Of a DNA stretch of 40,791 nt, positions 1 through 7,628 are shown in pieces. Below the pieces are notes generated by a model. The model saw only the letters and a program-made list of their open reading frames with translations, searched no databases and was not told the DNA's origin. The translations under genes were made by a program, and so were the position numbers. This DNA is from Desulfobulbaceae bacterium. GTDB lineage: Bacteria > Desulfobacterota > Desulfobulbia > Desulfobulbales > SURF-16. Where the stretch lies: the NCBI GenBank assembly GCA_020444175.1, contig JAHLLM010000047.1, positions 1 through 40,791 of the forward strand, given 5' to 3'. Each line of letters starts with the position of its first letter. Position 1 is the stretch's first letter.

Positions 1-775
1 GCATGGCCACTTCGTTTATGTCCACCCCTTTTAACTCGGCAACCTTTTGTGCAGTGTAAAGAGTATAACATGGTTCGTTTTTTTTGCCTCGACGGGGAAC
101 AGGAGCCAAAAACGGAGCATCTGTTTCCACAAGAAGCCGGGATAGAGGAATTGAACGAACGGCATCCTGCAGGGTATCGGCTTTGTTAAAGGTGACAACT
201 CCGGGAATTGATATAAAAAATCCCAGATCAATAAATTTTCGGGCAACTGCAGCATCACCTGAAAAACAGTGGATGATTCCTCCGCTTGGAAACGGTCCGC
301 ATTCACAGAGAAGCCTGTAAATGTGTTCATGGGCTTCCCTGTCATGGATGATGACGGGAAGTTCAAGTTCTTTTGCCAGTTGAAGCTGTCCCTGAAAAGC
401 CTTTTCCTGTGTGTCAAGAGGGGCATAGTTTTTCACCGTGTCAATGCCGATCTCGCCGTAGGCAATAACGCGTTTCCGGTGAGCAAGTTCCCGCAGTGTG
501 GTGCCTGCCTCGGGCGTGAATTCTTCGGCATGGTGGGGGTGGATGCCGACCGCTGCGTAGACGTTGTCATGGGCCTGGGCAAATTGAACCGCTCTTTTTG
601 AACTTTTTATGTCTATGCCGATGGTAATGATATTTTTGACTCCGGCGGCAAGAGCCCGGTCAACGGCCTCTTGTGCCTCTTCATCAGTGCCCAGCATATC
701 CAGGTGACAGTGCGTGTCAACCAGGAACAGGTTGTCATTCAGGACGGGAAGGGGAGGTATTTTCTTTTTCGACAC
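1..775 (-). CDS. TatD/YcfH-family metal-dependent hydrolase (C-terminus cut by window edge)
   Basis: The protein is read from a GTG start at 775 and is open to the window edge, so the C-terminus is missing; about 258 residues are visible. Features of the TatD amidohydrolase fold are the N-terminal metal ligands in VDTHCHLD (about residues 19-26), AVGIHPHHAEE, YGEIGID, PVIIHDREAHEH, GIIHCFSGD and the late VETDAPFLAPVP block. The family comprises 3'-5' DNases and related phosphoesterases acting in the cytoplasm on a two-metal site. No ATG lies nearby and no strong ribosome binding site precedes the GTG, so the exact start is uncertain. The usual Tyr-Tyr after GEIGLD is replaced by Thr-Val-Lys-Asn-Tyr, a mild divergence. 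The family call is firm; the substrate cannot be stated. Confidence 0.88.
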   Translation of the reverse strand, partial: MSKKKIPPLPVLNDNLFLVDTHCHLDMLGTDEEAQEAVDRALAAGVKNIITIGIDIKSSKRAVQFAQAHDNVYAAVGIHPHHAEEFTPEAGTTLRELAHRKRVIAYGEIGIDTVKNYAPLDTQEKAFQGQLQLAKELELPVIIHDREAHEHIYRLLCECGPFPSGGIIHCFSGDAAVARKFIDLGFFISIPGVVTFNKADTLQDAVRSIPLSRLLVETDAPFLAPVPRRGKKNEPCYTLYTAQKVAELKGVDINEVAM

Positions 776-988
776 GGTAGATTTGTAATATTTTTTTATG
801 GAGTTAAATTGCGAAACACACGAAGAGCGCGAAGTTAAGAGAAAAAAGCTCCATTTACTTCGTGGGTGGAAAAATTTTTTTCAACAACGAACAGCTTCTG
901 TTGATGACGGTGACCATTCATTAACAACATATTGAAATTTATGCAACAAAGGGGTAATGAACATACACAGGGATTCTATTTAAAATTT
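776..988. other. AT-rich intergenic stretch without a supported gene
   Basis: The stretch lies between the divergently oriented TatD-like gene and the repeat upstream of the nitroreductase. It contains a short CACGAAG/GCGAAG motif (about 813-832) that recurs as CACAAAG-type variants near 9450, 9550-9585 and 19738-19760, and a pair of ATGGAG/CTCCAT arms (about 798 and 850). I see no convincing open frame or promoter. Confidence 0.5.
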
Positions 989-1169
989 GATTACCACTGA
1001 AACTCAGCCAGTCTTGCAGCAGGTACTGTAATGCATTAATAATTCAAAAAATACTGTCTACACAAAAGTCATTCCCGCGAAAGCGGGAATCCAGAGTAGC
1101 TGGCTAGTCCGCCTAGATTCCCGCTTTCGCGGGAATGACGTATAAAAAGGCTGAAGATGGGTGGTAATC
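989..1169 (+). repeat. 181-bp MITE-like repeat, copy 1
   Basis: The element starts GATTACCAC and ends GTGGTAATC, which are perfect 9-bp terminal inverted repeats. In this copy the flanking bases extend the inverted symmetry to about 19 bp with one mismatch. Inside it, two 23-bp arms (1068-1090 and 1117-1139) are exact inverted copies, and each arm is itself nearly palindromic around CCCGCGAAAGCGGG. The second copy at 36383-36563 has the same length and orientation and differs at one base (1160 against 36554). It carries no coding capacity, so any movement would depend on a transposase elsewhere. It ends 27 bp before the nitroreductase ATG and may influence its expression. Confidence 0.9.
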
Positions 1170-1196
1170 AAAATTTAAAATAAGGAGAACGCGAAT

Positions 1197-1709
1197 ATGT
1201 CTTTGTCAGTGCTTGATGCTATTTATCAGAGGAGAAGTATACGGGAGTTTACCGAAGAAGAAGTGGCGATGAAAGATCTTACGGAAATTATAAAGGCCGG
1301 TATCTGGGCTCCTTCCGGTCTGAATAACCAGCCCTGGCGCTTTGTTATTATTGTTGATGAAACAAAAAGAAAGGAGATCAGTACAACAACCCATTACAGT
1401 CATATTGTTCTCGGGGCCAGGGCCTTGATCGCCGTGTATCTCGATAAAGACGCCATGTACGACGATGTGAAGGATCATCAGGCCGCAGGTGCATGTCTTG
1501 AGAATATGTTGCTTGCCACTGAGGCCCTTGGGCTAGGAGCCGTCTGGCTGGGTCAGATTTTGAAGAAAAAGGAACAGGTCAATGCAATCCTCGACATTGA
1601 TGCAGCAGGCTATGATCTCATGGCTGTACTTGCCATTGGTCATCCAGCGCATCATAATCAGCAGTCTACCCGTAAAGACCTGGATGAATTTGTTCTAAAG
1701 ACTTTGTAA
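1197..1709 (+). CDS. Nitroreductase-family flavoprotein
   Basis: The 170-residue protein has the FMN-binding signature of the NfsA/NfnB-type nitroreductase superfamily: RRSIREF at residues 12-18 and APSGLNNQPWRF at 38-49. The late GLGAVWLGQI segment and the VLAIGHPA block are also typical of the compact members. These enzymes use FMN and NAD(P)H to reduce nitro compounds, quinones or related acceptors in the cytoplasm, usually as homodimers. The ATG at 1197 follows AAGGAG at about 1182. The length is short compared with classical ~215-residue members but normal for the compact subgroup common in anaerobes. The stop codon TAA (1707-1709) lies inside the left terminal repeat of the following element. 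The physiological substrate cannot be inferred. Confidence 0.92.
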   Translation: MSLSVLDAIYQRRSIREFTEEEVAMKDLTEIIKAGIWAPSGLNNQPWRFVIIVDETKRKEISTTTHYSHIVLGARALIAVYLDKDAMYDDVKDHQAAGACLENMLLATEALGLGAVWLGQILKKKEQVNAILDIDAAGYDLMAVLAIGHPAHHNQQSTRKDLDEFVLKTL

Positions 1710-1884
1710 CTATTCAGCTGCACCTCATCTTCGAACGATCAGGCCTGCTCACATAGACGGGCTATCGGAGTCTCGCAAGCTCGCTTACCTGCCTCGCAGG
1801 CCTGCTTGTCCAAATCTAAGGCACATCTGAATAGTTACGACCTGGAGTTGAGGCCCATTTCGAGCCCTCGCTGAATAGATACAA
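1706..1884 (+). repeat. Palindromic intergenic repeat element (GTAACTATTCAG family), composite
   Basis: GTAACTATTCAG at 1706-1717 is the exact inverted copy of CTGAATAGTTAC at 1827-1838, bounding a 133-bp unit with internal GCAGGCCTG-type palindromes. It continues into a 52-bp module (1833-1884) that recurs in inverted orientation at 40718-40769 with a single mismatch. The left terminal repeat provides the TAA stop of the nitroreductase. There is no coding capacity. It is probably a non-autonomous dispersed element. Confidence 0.8.
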
Positions 1885-1906
1885 GACCATTTAAATGGAG
1901 GAAGTA

Positions 1907-2404
1907 ATGTCGCTTTTCACGAAACAATCAGTCATTTCACGTTTTTTTCTTTCCTGTCTGCTCCTTTTGTTTTTTGCAACAGGCTGTGCCTATTTCGGCG
2001 GAGATGATACGGAGGAGGAAATGGCTTCCTCCGTACCCCAAAGTCAGCCTTACTACCCGAAAGATTTTAAAGAAATTCTTATTCCCGATGGGTTGACCAT
2101 GAATCGGGAAAATACCATGTTTGTCAAAACAAATTCCTTTAACGGTGGTATTCTCAACTTCGAAGGTCGTATTGAAGTGAATTCACTGACGGAATTTTTT
2201 GAAAATTCCATGTCCAAAAAAGGCTGGAAGCTGTCCGGTTCGGTCAAGGCGCAAAAAAACCTGCTTATTTTTACCCAGCCTGGCAAGACATGCATGATCA
2301 CCATTTCAGAAAGTAAATTTAATATCAATACAGAGGTCAACGTCTATATATCCGAAGAAGTCAACCAGGATTCGATTTCATCCATGCCTCTGTCCATGGA
2401 ATAG
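1907..2404 (+). CDS. Predicted lipoprotein of unknown function
   Basis: ATG at 1907 is chosen over an in-frame ATG at 1895, because GGAGGAAG (1897-1904) is then a well-placed ribosome binding site. The 165-residue product has a short basic N-terminus, a hydrophobic stretch (about residues 13-24) and a lipobox-like ATGC with the acceptor cysteine at residue 27, followed by an acidic linker. The remaining roughly 120 residues look like a small mixed alpha/beta domain (IPDGLTMNRENTMFV, then LTEFFENSMSKKGWKLSGSV). I do not recognise the family with confidence. Small lipoproteins with a similar layout are common in deltaproteobacteria. It precedes coaBC by 77 bp, but nothing ties the two functionally. 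Confidence 0.8.
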   Translation: MSLFTKQSVISRFFLSCLLLLFFATGCAYFGGDDTEEEMASSVPQSQPYYPKDFKEILIPDGLTMNRENTMFVKTNSFNGGILNFEGRIEVNSLTEFFENSMSKKGWKLSGSVKAQKNLLIFTQPGKTCMITISESKFNINTEVNVYISEEVNQDSISSMPLSME

Positions 2405-2481
2405 GAACATATTAAATACCTGTCAAGCAACCCTTGCACGCGTGTTAAGCCAACTTAACCTTGGGAACCAATACATCTATC

Positions 2482-3693
2482 ATGTCTCAAATATTATCGG
2501 GAAAGAATATTCTCTGCGGAGTAACCGGCTCTATCGCCGCTTACAAAACGTGTGACTGGGTGCGATCCCTAAAACGTGACGGGGCCGAGGTGAATGTGGT
2601 TATGACTGAATCGGCTGCCAAGTTTGTAGCGCCACTCACGTTCAGCGCCTTAACCGGTAACAGAACATACTGCTCCATGTTTGATGCTCAGGATGAAGAA
2701 AAGATTCCGCATATAAACCTTGCCCGCTGCCATGATGTTATCCTGATTGCCCCGGCCACAGCCCAGACCATTGCGCGTCTTGCCCATGGCATGGCTGATG
2801 ACCTTCTTTCAACCATTGTTCTTGCCGGTGAGGCACCGATTATCGTTTGTCCGGCCATGAACAGCAAGATGTACCTGCATGCCGCCACCCAGGAAAATAT
2901 CAAGAAAATGAAAAGGTACGGCTACTCTGTCATTGAGCCGGAATGCGGCAGTATGGCGTGTGGAGAAGAAGGACCGGGCAGACTTCCTGATTGGGAGCGG
3001 GTTCGGAGCGAGCTTATTCGTTCCCTGTCAGAGCAGGAGCTTGCCGGCAAGACAGTAGTTGTCACAGCCGGACCCACTGAGGAGCCTATCGATCCAGTTC
3101 GCTTTATCGGCAATCGTTCTTCCGGGAAAATGGGCTACGCTTTGGCCGAGGCCGCAAAACAGAGGGGGGCTGAGGTCATTTTAATCAGTGGTCCGACTCA
3201 GATTGCCCCTCCGGCAGGTATAGAGTGTGTCAAAGTCAGAACCGCCGAAGAAATGTACCGCGAAGTGCTCGGGAGCGTTGATGTTGCCGATATTATTGTA
3301 AAGGCTGCTGCTGTTTCCGATTTCAGGCCCAGAGAGTGTCATGCCCGGAAGGTCAAAAAAACAGAAGCTGATTTGACCGTTGCCCTTGACGCAAATCGTG
3401 ATATTCTGCAGAAGCTGGGAGAAATAAAAAAGGAAAAAGCAAAAGCACCTGTTCTTGTCGGTTTTGCGGCAGAAAGTGAAAACATTCTGGAATACGGCAG
3501 GCAGAAGCTTGAAAAGAAAAATCTCGATTTCATCGTCATCAATGATATCAGCGCAGAGGACAGCGGCTTTGCCGTGGACACCAACAGGGTGATAATTCTT
3601 GACAGAAAGGGAGGGGAGATCCAACTGCCACTCCTGTCAAAGGAGGAGACTGCCCACAGAATCTGGGATGCAGTTATCGGGGCAGATTTATAA
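2482..3693 (+). CDS. coaBC: Bifunctional phosphopantothenoylcysteine decarboxylase / phosphopantothenate-cysteine ligase
   Basis: This 403-residue enzyme carries out two steps of coenzyme A synthesis: ligation of cysteine to 4'-phosphopantothenate, then FMN-dependent decarboxylation. The N-terminal CoaC half shows VTGSIAAYK (about 14-22), LIAPATAQTIARLAHGMAD, PAMNSKMY and the active-site Cys160 in GSMACGEEGPGRLP. The CoaB half begins near VTAGPTEEPIDPVRFIGNRS and has KAAAVSDFRP with Lys274, the equivalent of the nucleotide-site lysine known in E. coli CoaB. The length fits the family. The ATG at 2482 is favoured, though an upstream TTG at 2461 keeps the frame. The ribosome binding site is weak for both. 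The gene is convergent with the small membrane protein at 3714-3923. Confidence 0.97.
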   Translation: MSQILSGKNILCGVTGSIAAYKTCDWVRSLKRDGAEVNVVMTESAAKFVAPLTFSALTGNRTYCSMFDAQDEEKIPHINLARCHDVILIAPATAQTIARLAHGMADDLLSTIVLAGEAPIIVCPAMNSKMYLHAATQENIKKMKRYGYSVIEPECGSMACGEEGPGRLPDWERVRSELIRSLSEQELAGKTVVVTAGPTEEPIDPVRFIGNRSSGKMGYALAEAAKQRGAEVILISGPTQIAPPAGIECVKVRTAEEMYREVLGSVDVADIIVKAAAVSDFRPRECHARKVKKTEADLTVALDANRDILQKLGEIKKEKAKAPVLVGFAAESENILEYGRQKLEKKNLDFIVINDISAEDSGFAVDTNRVIILDRKGGEIQLPLLSKEETAHRIWDAVIGADL

Positions 3694-3713
3694 AAACGGG
3701 TTGCCGTTGCCGG

Positions 3714-3923
3714 TCAGGCTTCCGGGATCAGGTAGGTAAGAATAACGGCACCAATGATGAGAAGCAGGGGGCCGTTTGTGAAGTAGATGAAGTATATCAG
3801 GGAATAGCGGTTTCCCATGATCTGTTTTAACTGTTTTTTGTCTATGATCCCCGGTATCCAGAATATCAGCGAAACAATTGTCCCGATAACGACAAAGCCG
3901 ATACCAATCAGTTTAATAATCAT
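3714..3923 (-). CDS. Small two-helix membrane protein
   Basis: The 69-residue product contains two hydrophobic segments, roughly residues 4-25 and 46-65, separated by a basic loop (DKKQLKQIMGNR). It starts at 3923 behind a purine-rich GAGGAAAGAGC stretch. It lies 48 bp downstream of the large AsmA-like gene on the same strand and could be the last gene of the pepF operon. I do not recognise a family. It is probably an inner-membrane protein, and it is short enough that coding status rests on frame length, start context and the clear membrane pattern. Confidence 0.6.
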   Translation of the reverse strand: MIIKLIGIGFVVIGTIVSLIFWIPGIIDKKQLKQIMGNRYSLIYFIYFTNGPLLLIIGAVILTYLIPEA

Positions 3924-3971
3924 TTTACAGCTCTTTCCTCTGTTTTCATTTTAAATTCGTAATTATTCCTC

Positions 3972-6900
3972 TTATTCTTCTGTATCGTCAATATCATACT
4001 CTTTTTTCTTTGATCCTGGCAAGAGATCCAGGGGAAAAGTCAGTGTATCAAAGATAAAATCCACTGCAGCCTTGCCGATTGCAAGGGGCGAAAGAACACT
4101 TATCTGCGGTTCTTTCAAGTTTCCGGATACCTTGACGGGATAGGTCATAATGTGACGTTTTTTCCCTCCTATAATGCGACCGACCAGAGGGACGATATTT
4201 ATAATTTTATCGATTGACTTGAAAGGAACGATAAAAAATGTGAGATTTGCCTCCATATTGCGAAGGTTAATTTTGCCTTGGGCCATAACATCCATTCCTT
4301 CCCCTTCCATGACGGCTTTATCAAGAATGAGGTGGTCATTTTCCACATGGCCGTAGACCTCAAGTAATTTATAATGAAAGCCGCGGGAAAACAAGCCCTG
4401 GTAAAGATCCGTGAAATTGATAAGCTTGAAGATCTTGGGGAGCAGGGTCATTTTTTCCAAAACCCCCTTTTCCGCCTTGAAATTAAACTTGCCGGATGAC
4501 AGGATACCGTTCTCATCATTTAATGAGGCGGAAACTGTAAAAGGCCCTGTTATCACTTTTTTCTCCACCCCTGCACAGGGAAAGAACTCTTCAAAGCGTG
4601 GCGCGGTTCCTTCCGGGGTGGTCAGTGTAAAATGTTTGCTGCTTTCATCCCCAATCCAGTCAAGTGTTCCGTCAAGGGCAAGACCGCAGAAAAGAGAATC
4701 GGTCAATGTCAAGGTGGTGGAATCATCGCCACTGAAAGCAATTTTACCTTTCAGGTCAGTAAGCTTGTAACTCTCTTTTTTATCTTCTTTGAGAGTTTCG
4801 GCAAACAGCAGTTCATCTGCTTCAAGTCTGATTGATCCTCGAATTTTTTTGGACAGGGTGCTTTCAGCTTCTTCGAGCCTGTTTATTTTCTTTAAAAAAC
4901 CGGTGAAGTCATCGACAAAATGAGTAAGCGTATTCTGGGAAATGCTTGGGGAGAAAAGGGACAGGTCTGCTGCCACAAAATCAGGGCTGAAGGTAAGATC
5001 ACCCTGGCTGTGGACCCTTTCATTTTCAAAAAGGAACTCAAGGTCATGGATGGTCAATTTTGTTCCGGAGCCCTGCAGGGAGAGCCTGGTGATGGAAAAC
5101 TGTCTTAAAAAATCACCCCAGACCCATTGCAGATCATGGGCCTGGATATTGCCCTTGAAAAGCACGCCCTGTTGCTGATCCTTGGGAAATGAAAGCTGGA
5201 AATAACCGTCAAGCCCGCCGTCTAGCAGCATTTGATTACTGAGGATGGCTGCAACGTTTTTCTTTTCCAGTGTCCCTTTAAAGCTTATTTCCGGAATAGC
5301 CAGGCGTGAATCGCCGCTAATTGTGATAATGGCGTCATCCTTGTCAGTAAAAAAATGGAGACTTGTCCTTTGATGCCGGCCTTGGTGGATAGCAATATCA
5401 ACAACAGCTTCAACGGGCACCCCTGCAATGGATCTGTGCTGCAGTGTACCGTAGATGCCGATGTCCTGCCCGGCAAAGCTGATTTTGAAATTTTTCAGGT
5501 GATTTGGAATGGTAGGAAAAAATCTGTCCGGAATCCAGTCTTGTTCTTTAAGCCAGTTTCCCTGGGCAGGCAGGAGGTCGCCATTAAGAGCAAGCCAGCC
5601 GCTGAATCCAGAAAAATTTTCATGTTTCAAGCGACTTGAAACAGATAAAGGGCTGCCCTGAAATGTCACATCAGCGTTTGAAAGGATCATTTCATTATCT
5701 GTGAAGCGCAGCGTCCCTTTACTGACCAGGAGAGGGTCGTCAAGATGCGGAGTCGAAACATGCATCTTCTCACAGGTTGCATCAATCTGGTACTTCCATT
5801 CTGCGGGAGAGAAAAAGGGGCCGCTGACATGGCCGTTATAGATTGAAAATGTGCCGTCAATGTCGCGGATGCTGCTCCGGAGAAAATCCCGGATAAGAGG
5901 ATAGCGGTTCAGTTCTGAAAAAAGCTTTTCCGCATTAATCCCCGCATTCATGCTTGTTATTGAAAAAGGAGGGGCCTCATCACCCCATGAGGCATCACCG
6001 GCAAGATTATGGACTTCATGGGGACCGACGACAGCGGCAATGTCTTTCCAGTAAACCGTATTCTCCTTAATATGAAGCGCCCCGCCCTTGAAGGCCAGCG
6101 GCCAGCTCAATCGGTCGTAATTGAGTACCGTGCCGCTAAGGTCCGGAACAAAAACTTCGACATCGAAATCGCGCAAATGGTCTCCAATGGTCAGATGACC
6201 TTTTTGCCGTCCCTTGGAAGAGAATTTTTTCAGTTCTTTTCTGAAACCATCGTCATCAATAAGATGATCAAGCATATCCGGCAGGGTGGCGAGGTCTGCG
6301 TCAATATCCAGGTCGAGTTTAAAGAGCCAGTTGTCTTCCGACAGGCCCAGGCTGAAAGAACCGTTGGAGCCGTAATGGTTTGCAAGCCAGCTGGTGAGAT
6401 GATGTCCATGGATTTCACCATCCTTGATTATGATAGGGCCGGTGGCACGTTCCAGGTTCAGATCAACCTCGGGAACATGAATGCTTGCATGGTCAACATT
6501 GACGTTAATGACCATCTCCTTGATTTCTTTAAACCCGGATACCGGCGCGTCAAATGTATAGGTGGCGGATTTTGCCTTCCCTCCACGGACAATATTACAG
6601 ACTGTTTTGGTAATGGCGTTGTCGCCAATGAGCGCGAGAAGTTTGGAGCGCACGCCATCGAGGTTTATATCTTCAGCGGCAAGATCGAGTCTGTAATGGG
6701 CCAGATCGGAATCATCCGCAAAATAGCGTTTTATTTTACCGGAAAACGAAACAGCCGGGTCGAGCAGATGCAGACCGTACAGCGTTGCCGTGAAATCTCG
6801 ACCGTTTTTTTCAAGAAGCATATCTGCATCCTTGATGTGAAAAAATTCGGCCTTTTCAAGACGTTGCAGTGAAAAATCAGGGACATCTCCGCTGAATAGA

Positions 6901-7619
6901 ATCTGCGTGTTGTCAATTCCATCGCCAATGATGTCAAAGCTGAAATCAACCTCTGACCGAAGAAGCTTCATGACGTCAGTGCGTAGTTTCAGAAAGCGGG
7001 TTGGGTCGAATTTGACGGCATCAAGGGTTGCCGAATAGGAGTGCGATTCAGCAAAATAGGATCCTTTCAGGGCAAGGTGTTTGGCGAAATCAGCTTTGCC
7101 GGCAACGGAAAAAAGAGCATGGTCTTTTTTTTGACGTATTTTTAAACTTATCTCCGAAAGAGATGTTTTTTTGATAAGGAAATTGTCCTTTTCAAAGGAA
7201 TCAAGGGACAACATTGCGTCATCAACCGTAATATGAGCATGGGGCAACCGGGGCAGTGAACTCGTGGCTGAATCCCAGAATGAAGACTTCAGGGTAACGT
7301 GCGGTGAACGAAAATAAAGGCGCCCTATAGCAACATCCCCTGAAAAAAAGGCTTTCCACTGGGGGTAAATCCTGACTTTGGGCATGTTCACCACAAAGTC
7401 AGGATGAATGATTCTGGTGCCTAAAATAGTCAGATGGGGAATGGGCGCCCATTGCCAGCGAATTTCAGCTGTTACAATATCCGCGCCCAGGGTTTTACCG
7501 GCCTCCTGTACAAATTTCTCCTGTACCTGTTTAATGGCCACGAGTTGTGGTGAGAGGAAAAGGAGAAGACCAAGAACAAGCAGGACCGGGACGAGTATTT
7601 TAACTGTCCGACGTACCAT
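3972..7619 (-). CDS. AsmA/YhdP-like large envelope protein
   Basis: The 1215-residue protein has a single N-terminal membrane anchor (about residues 6-26, LVPVLLVLGLLLFLSP) followed by a very long periplasmic region rich in alternating beta strands. The opening section (ADIVTAEIRWQWAPIPHLTILGTRI) resembles AsmA N-terminal domains. The C-terminal part (KFNFKAEKGVLEKMTLL through INLRNMEANLTFFIVPFKS and YPVKVSGNLKEPQISVLSP) matches the AsmA-like C-terminal region found in YhdP-type proteins. Members of the AsmA/TamB/YhdP group are thought to bridge the periplasm and to move phospholipids toward the outer membrane or support its biogenesis. It starts 9 bp after the pepF stop, so it is probably co-transcribed with pepF. 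The exact subfamily is uncertain. Confidence 0.85.
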   Translation of the reverse strand: MVRRTVKILVPVLLVLGLLLFLSPQLVAIKQVQEKFVQEAGKTLGADIVTAEIRWQWAPIPHLTILGTRIIHPDFVVNMPKVRIYPQWKAFFSGDVAIGRLYFRSPHVTLKSSFWDSATSSLPRLPHAHITVDDAMLSLDSFEKDNFLIKKTSLSEISLKIRQKKDHALFSVAGKADFAKHLALKGSYFAESHSYSATLDAVKFDPTRFLKLRTDVMKLLRSEVDFSFDIIGDGIDNTQILFSGDVPDFSLQRLEKAEFFHIKDADMLLEKNGRDFTATLYGLHLLDPAVSFSGKIKRYFADDSDLAHYRLDLAAEDINLDGVRSKLLALIGDNAITKTVCNIVRGGKAKSATYTFDAPVSGFKEIKEMVINVNVDHASIHVPEVDLNLERATGPIIIKDGEIHGHHLTSWLANHYGSNGSFSLGLSEDNWLFKLDLDIDADLATLPDMLDHLIDDDGFRKELKKFSSKGRQKGHLTIGDHLRDFDVEVFVPDLSGTVLNYDRLSWPLAFKGGALHIKENTVYWKDIAAVVGPHEVHNLAGDASWGDEAPPFSITSMNAGINAEKLFSELNRYPLIRDFLRSSIRDIDGTFSIYNGHVSGPFFSPAEWKYQIDATCEKMHVSTPHLDDPLLVSKGTLRFTDNEMILSNADVTFQGSPLSVSSRLKHENFSGFSGWLALNGDLLPAQGNWLKEQDWIPDRFFPTIPNHLKNFKISFAGQDIGIYGTLQHRSIAGVPVEAVVDIAIHQGRHQRTSLHFFTDKDDAIITISGDSRLAIPEISFKGTLEKKNVAAILSNQMLLDGGLDGYFQLSFPKDQQQGVLFKGNIQAHDLQWVWGDFLRQFSITRLSLQGSGTKLTIHDLEFLFENERVHSQGDLTFSPDFVAADLSLFSPSISQNTLTHFVDDFTGFLKKINRLEEAESTLSKKIRGSIRLEADELLFAETLKEDKKESYKLTDLKGKIAFSGDDSTTLTLTDSLFCGLALDGTLDWIGDESSKHFTLTTPEGTAPRFEEFFPCAGVEKKVITGPFTVSASLNDENGILSSGKFNFKAEKGVLEKMTLLPKIFKLINFTDLYQGLFSRGFHYKLLEVYGHVENDHLILDKAVMEGEGMDVMAQGKINLRNMEANLTFFIVPFKSIDKIINIVPLVGRIIGGKKRHIMTYPVKVSGNLKEPQISVLSPLAIGKAAVDFIFDTLTFPLDLLPGSKKKEYDIDDTEE

Positions 7620-7628
7620 GCCCTGGAA

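Noticed and set aside
31-601. Alternative frames of 131 and 110 codons in the first 600 bp
   Set aside because: A GTG-started minus-strand frame reads through to 775 with all TatD motifs in order, so these are shadow frames. I also considered a frameshift in the TatD-like gene, but the correct frame is continuous.
6009-6872. 287-codon plus-strand frame antisense to the AsmA-like gene
   Set aside because: It has no ribosome binding site and lies wholly within a well-supported gene. Its sequence has no family signal and has the character of a mirror frame.
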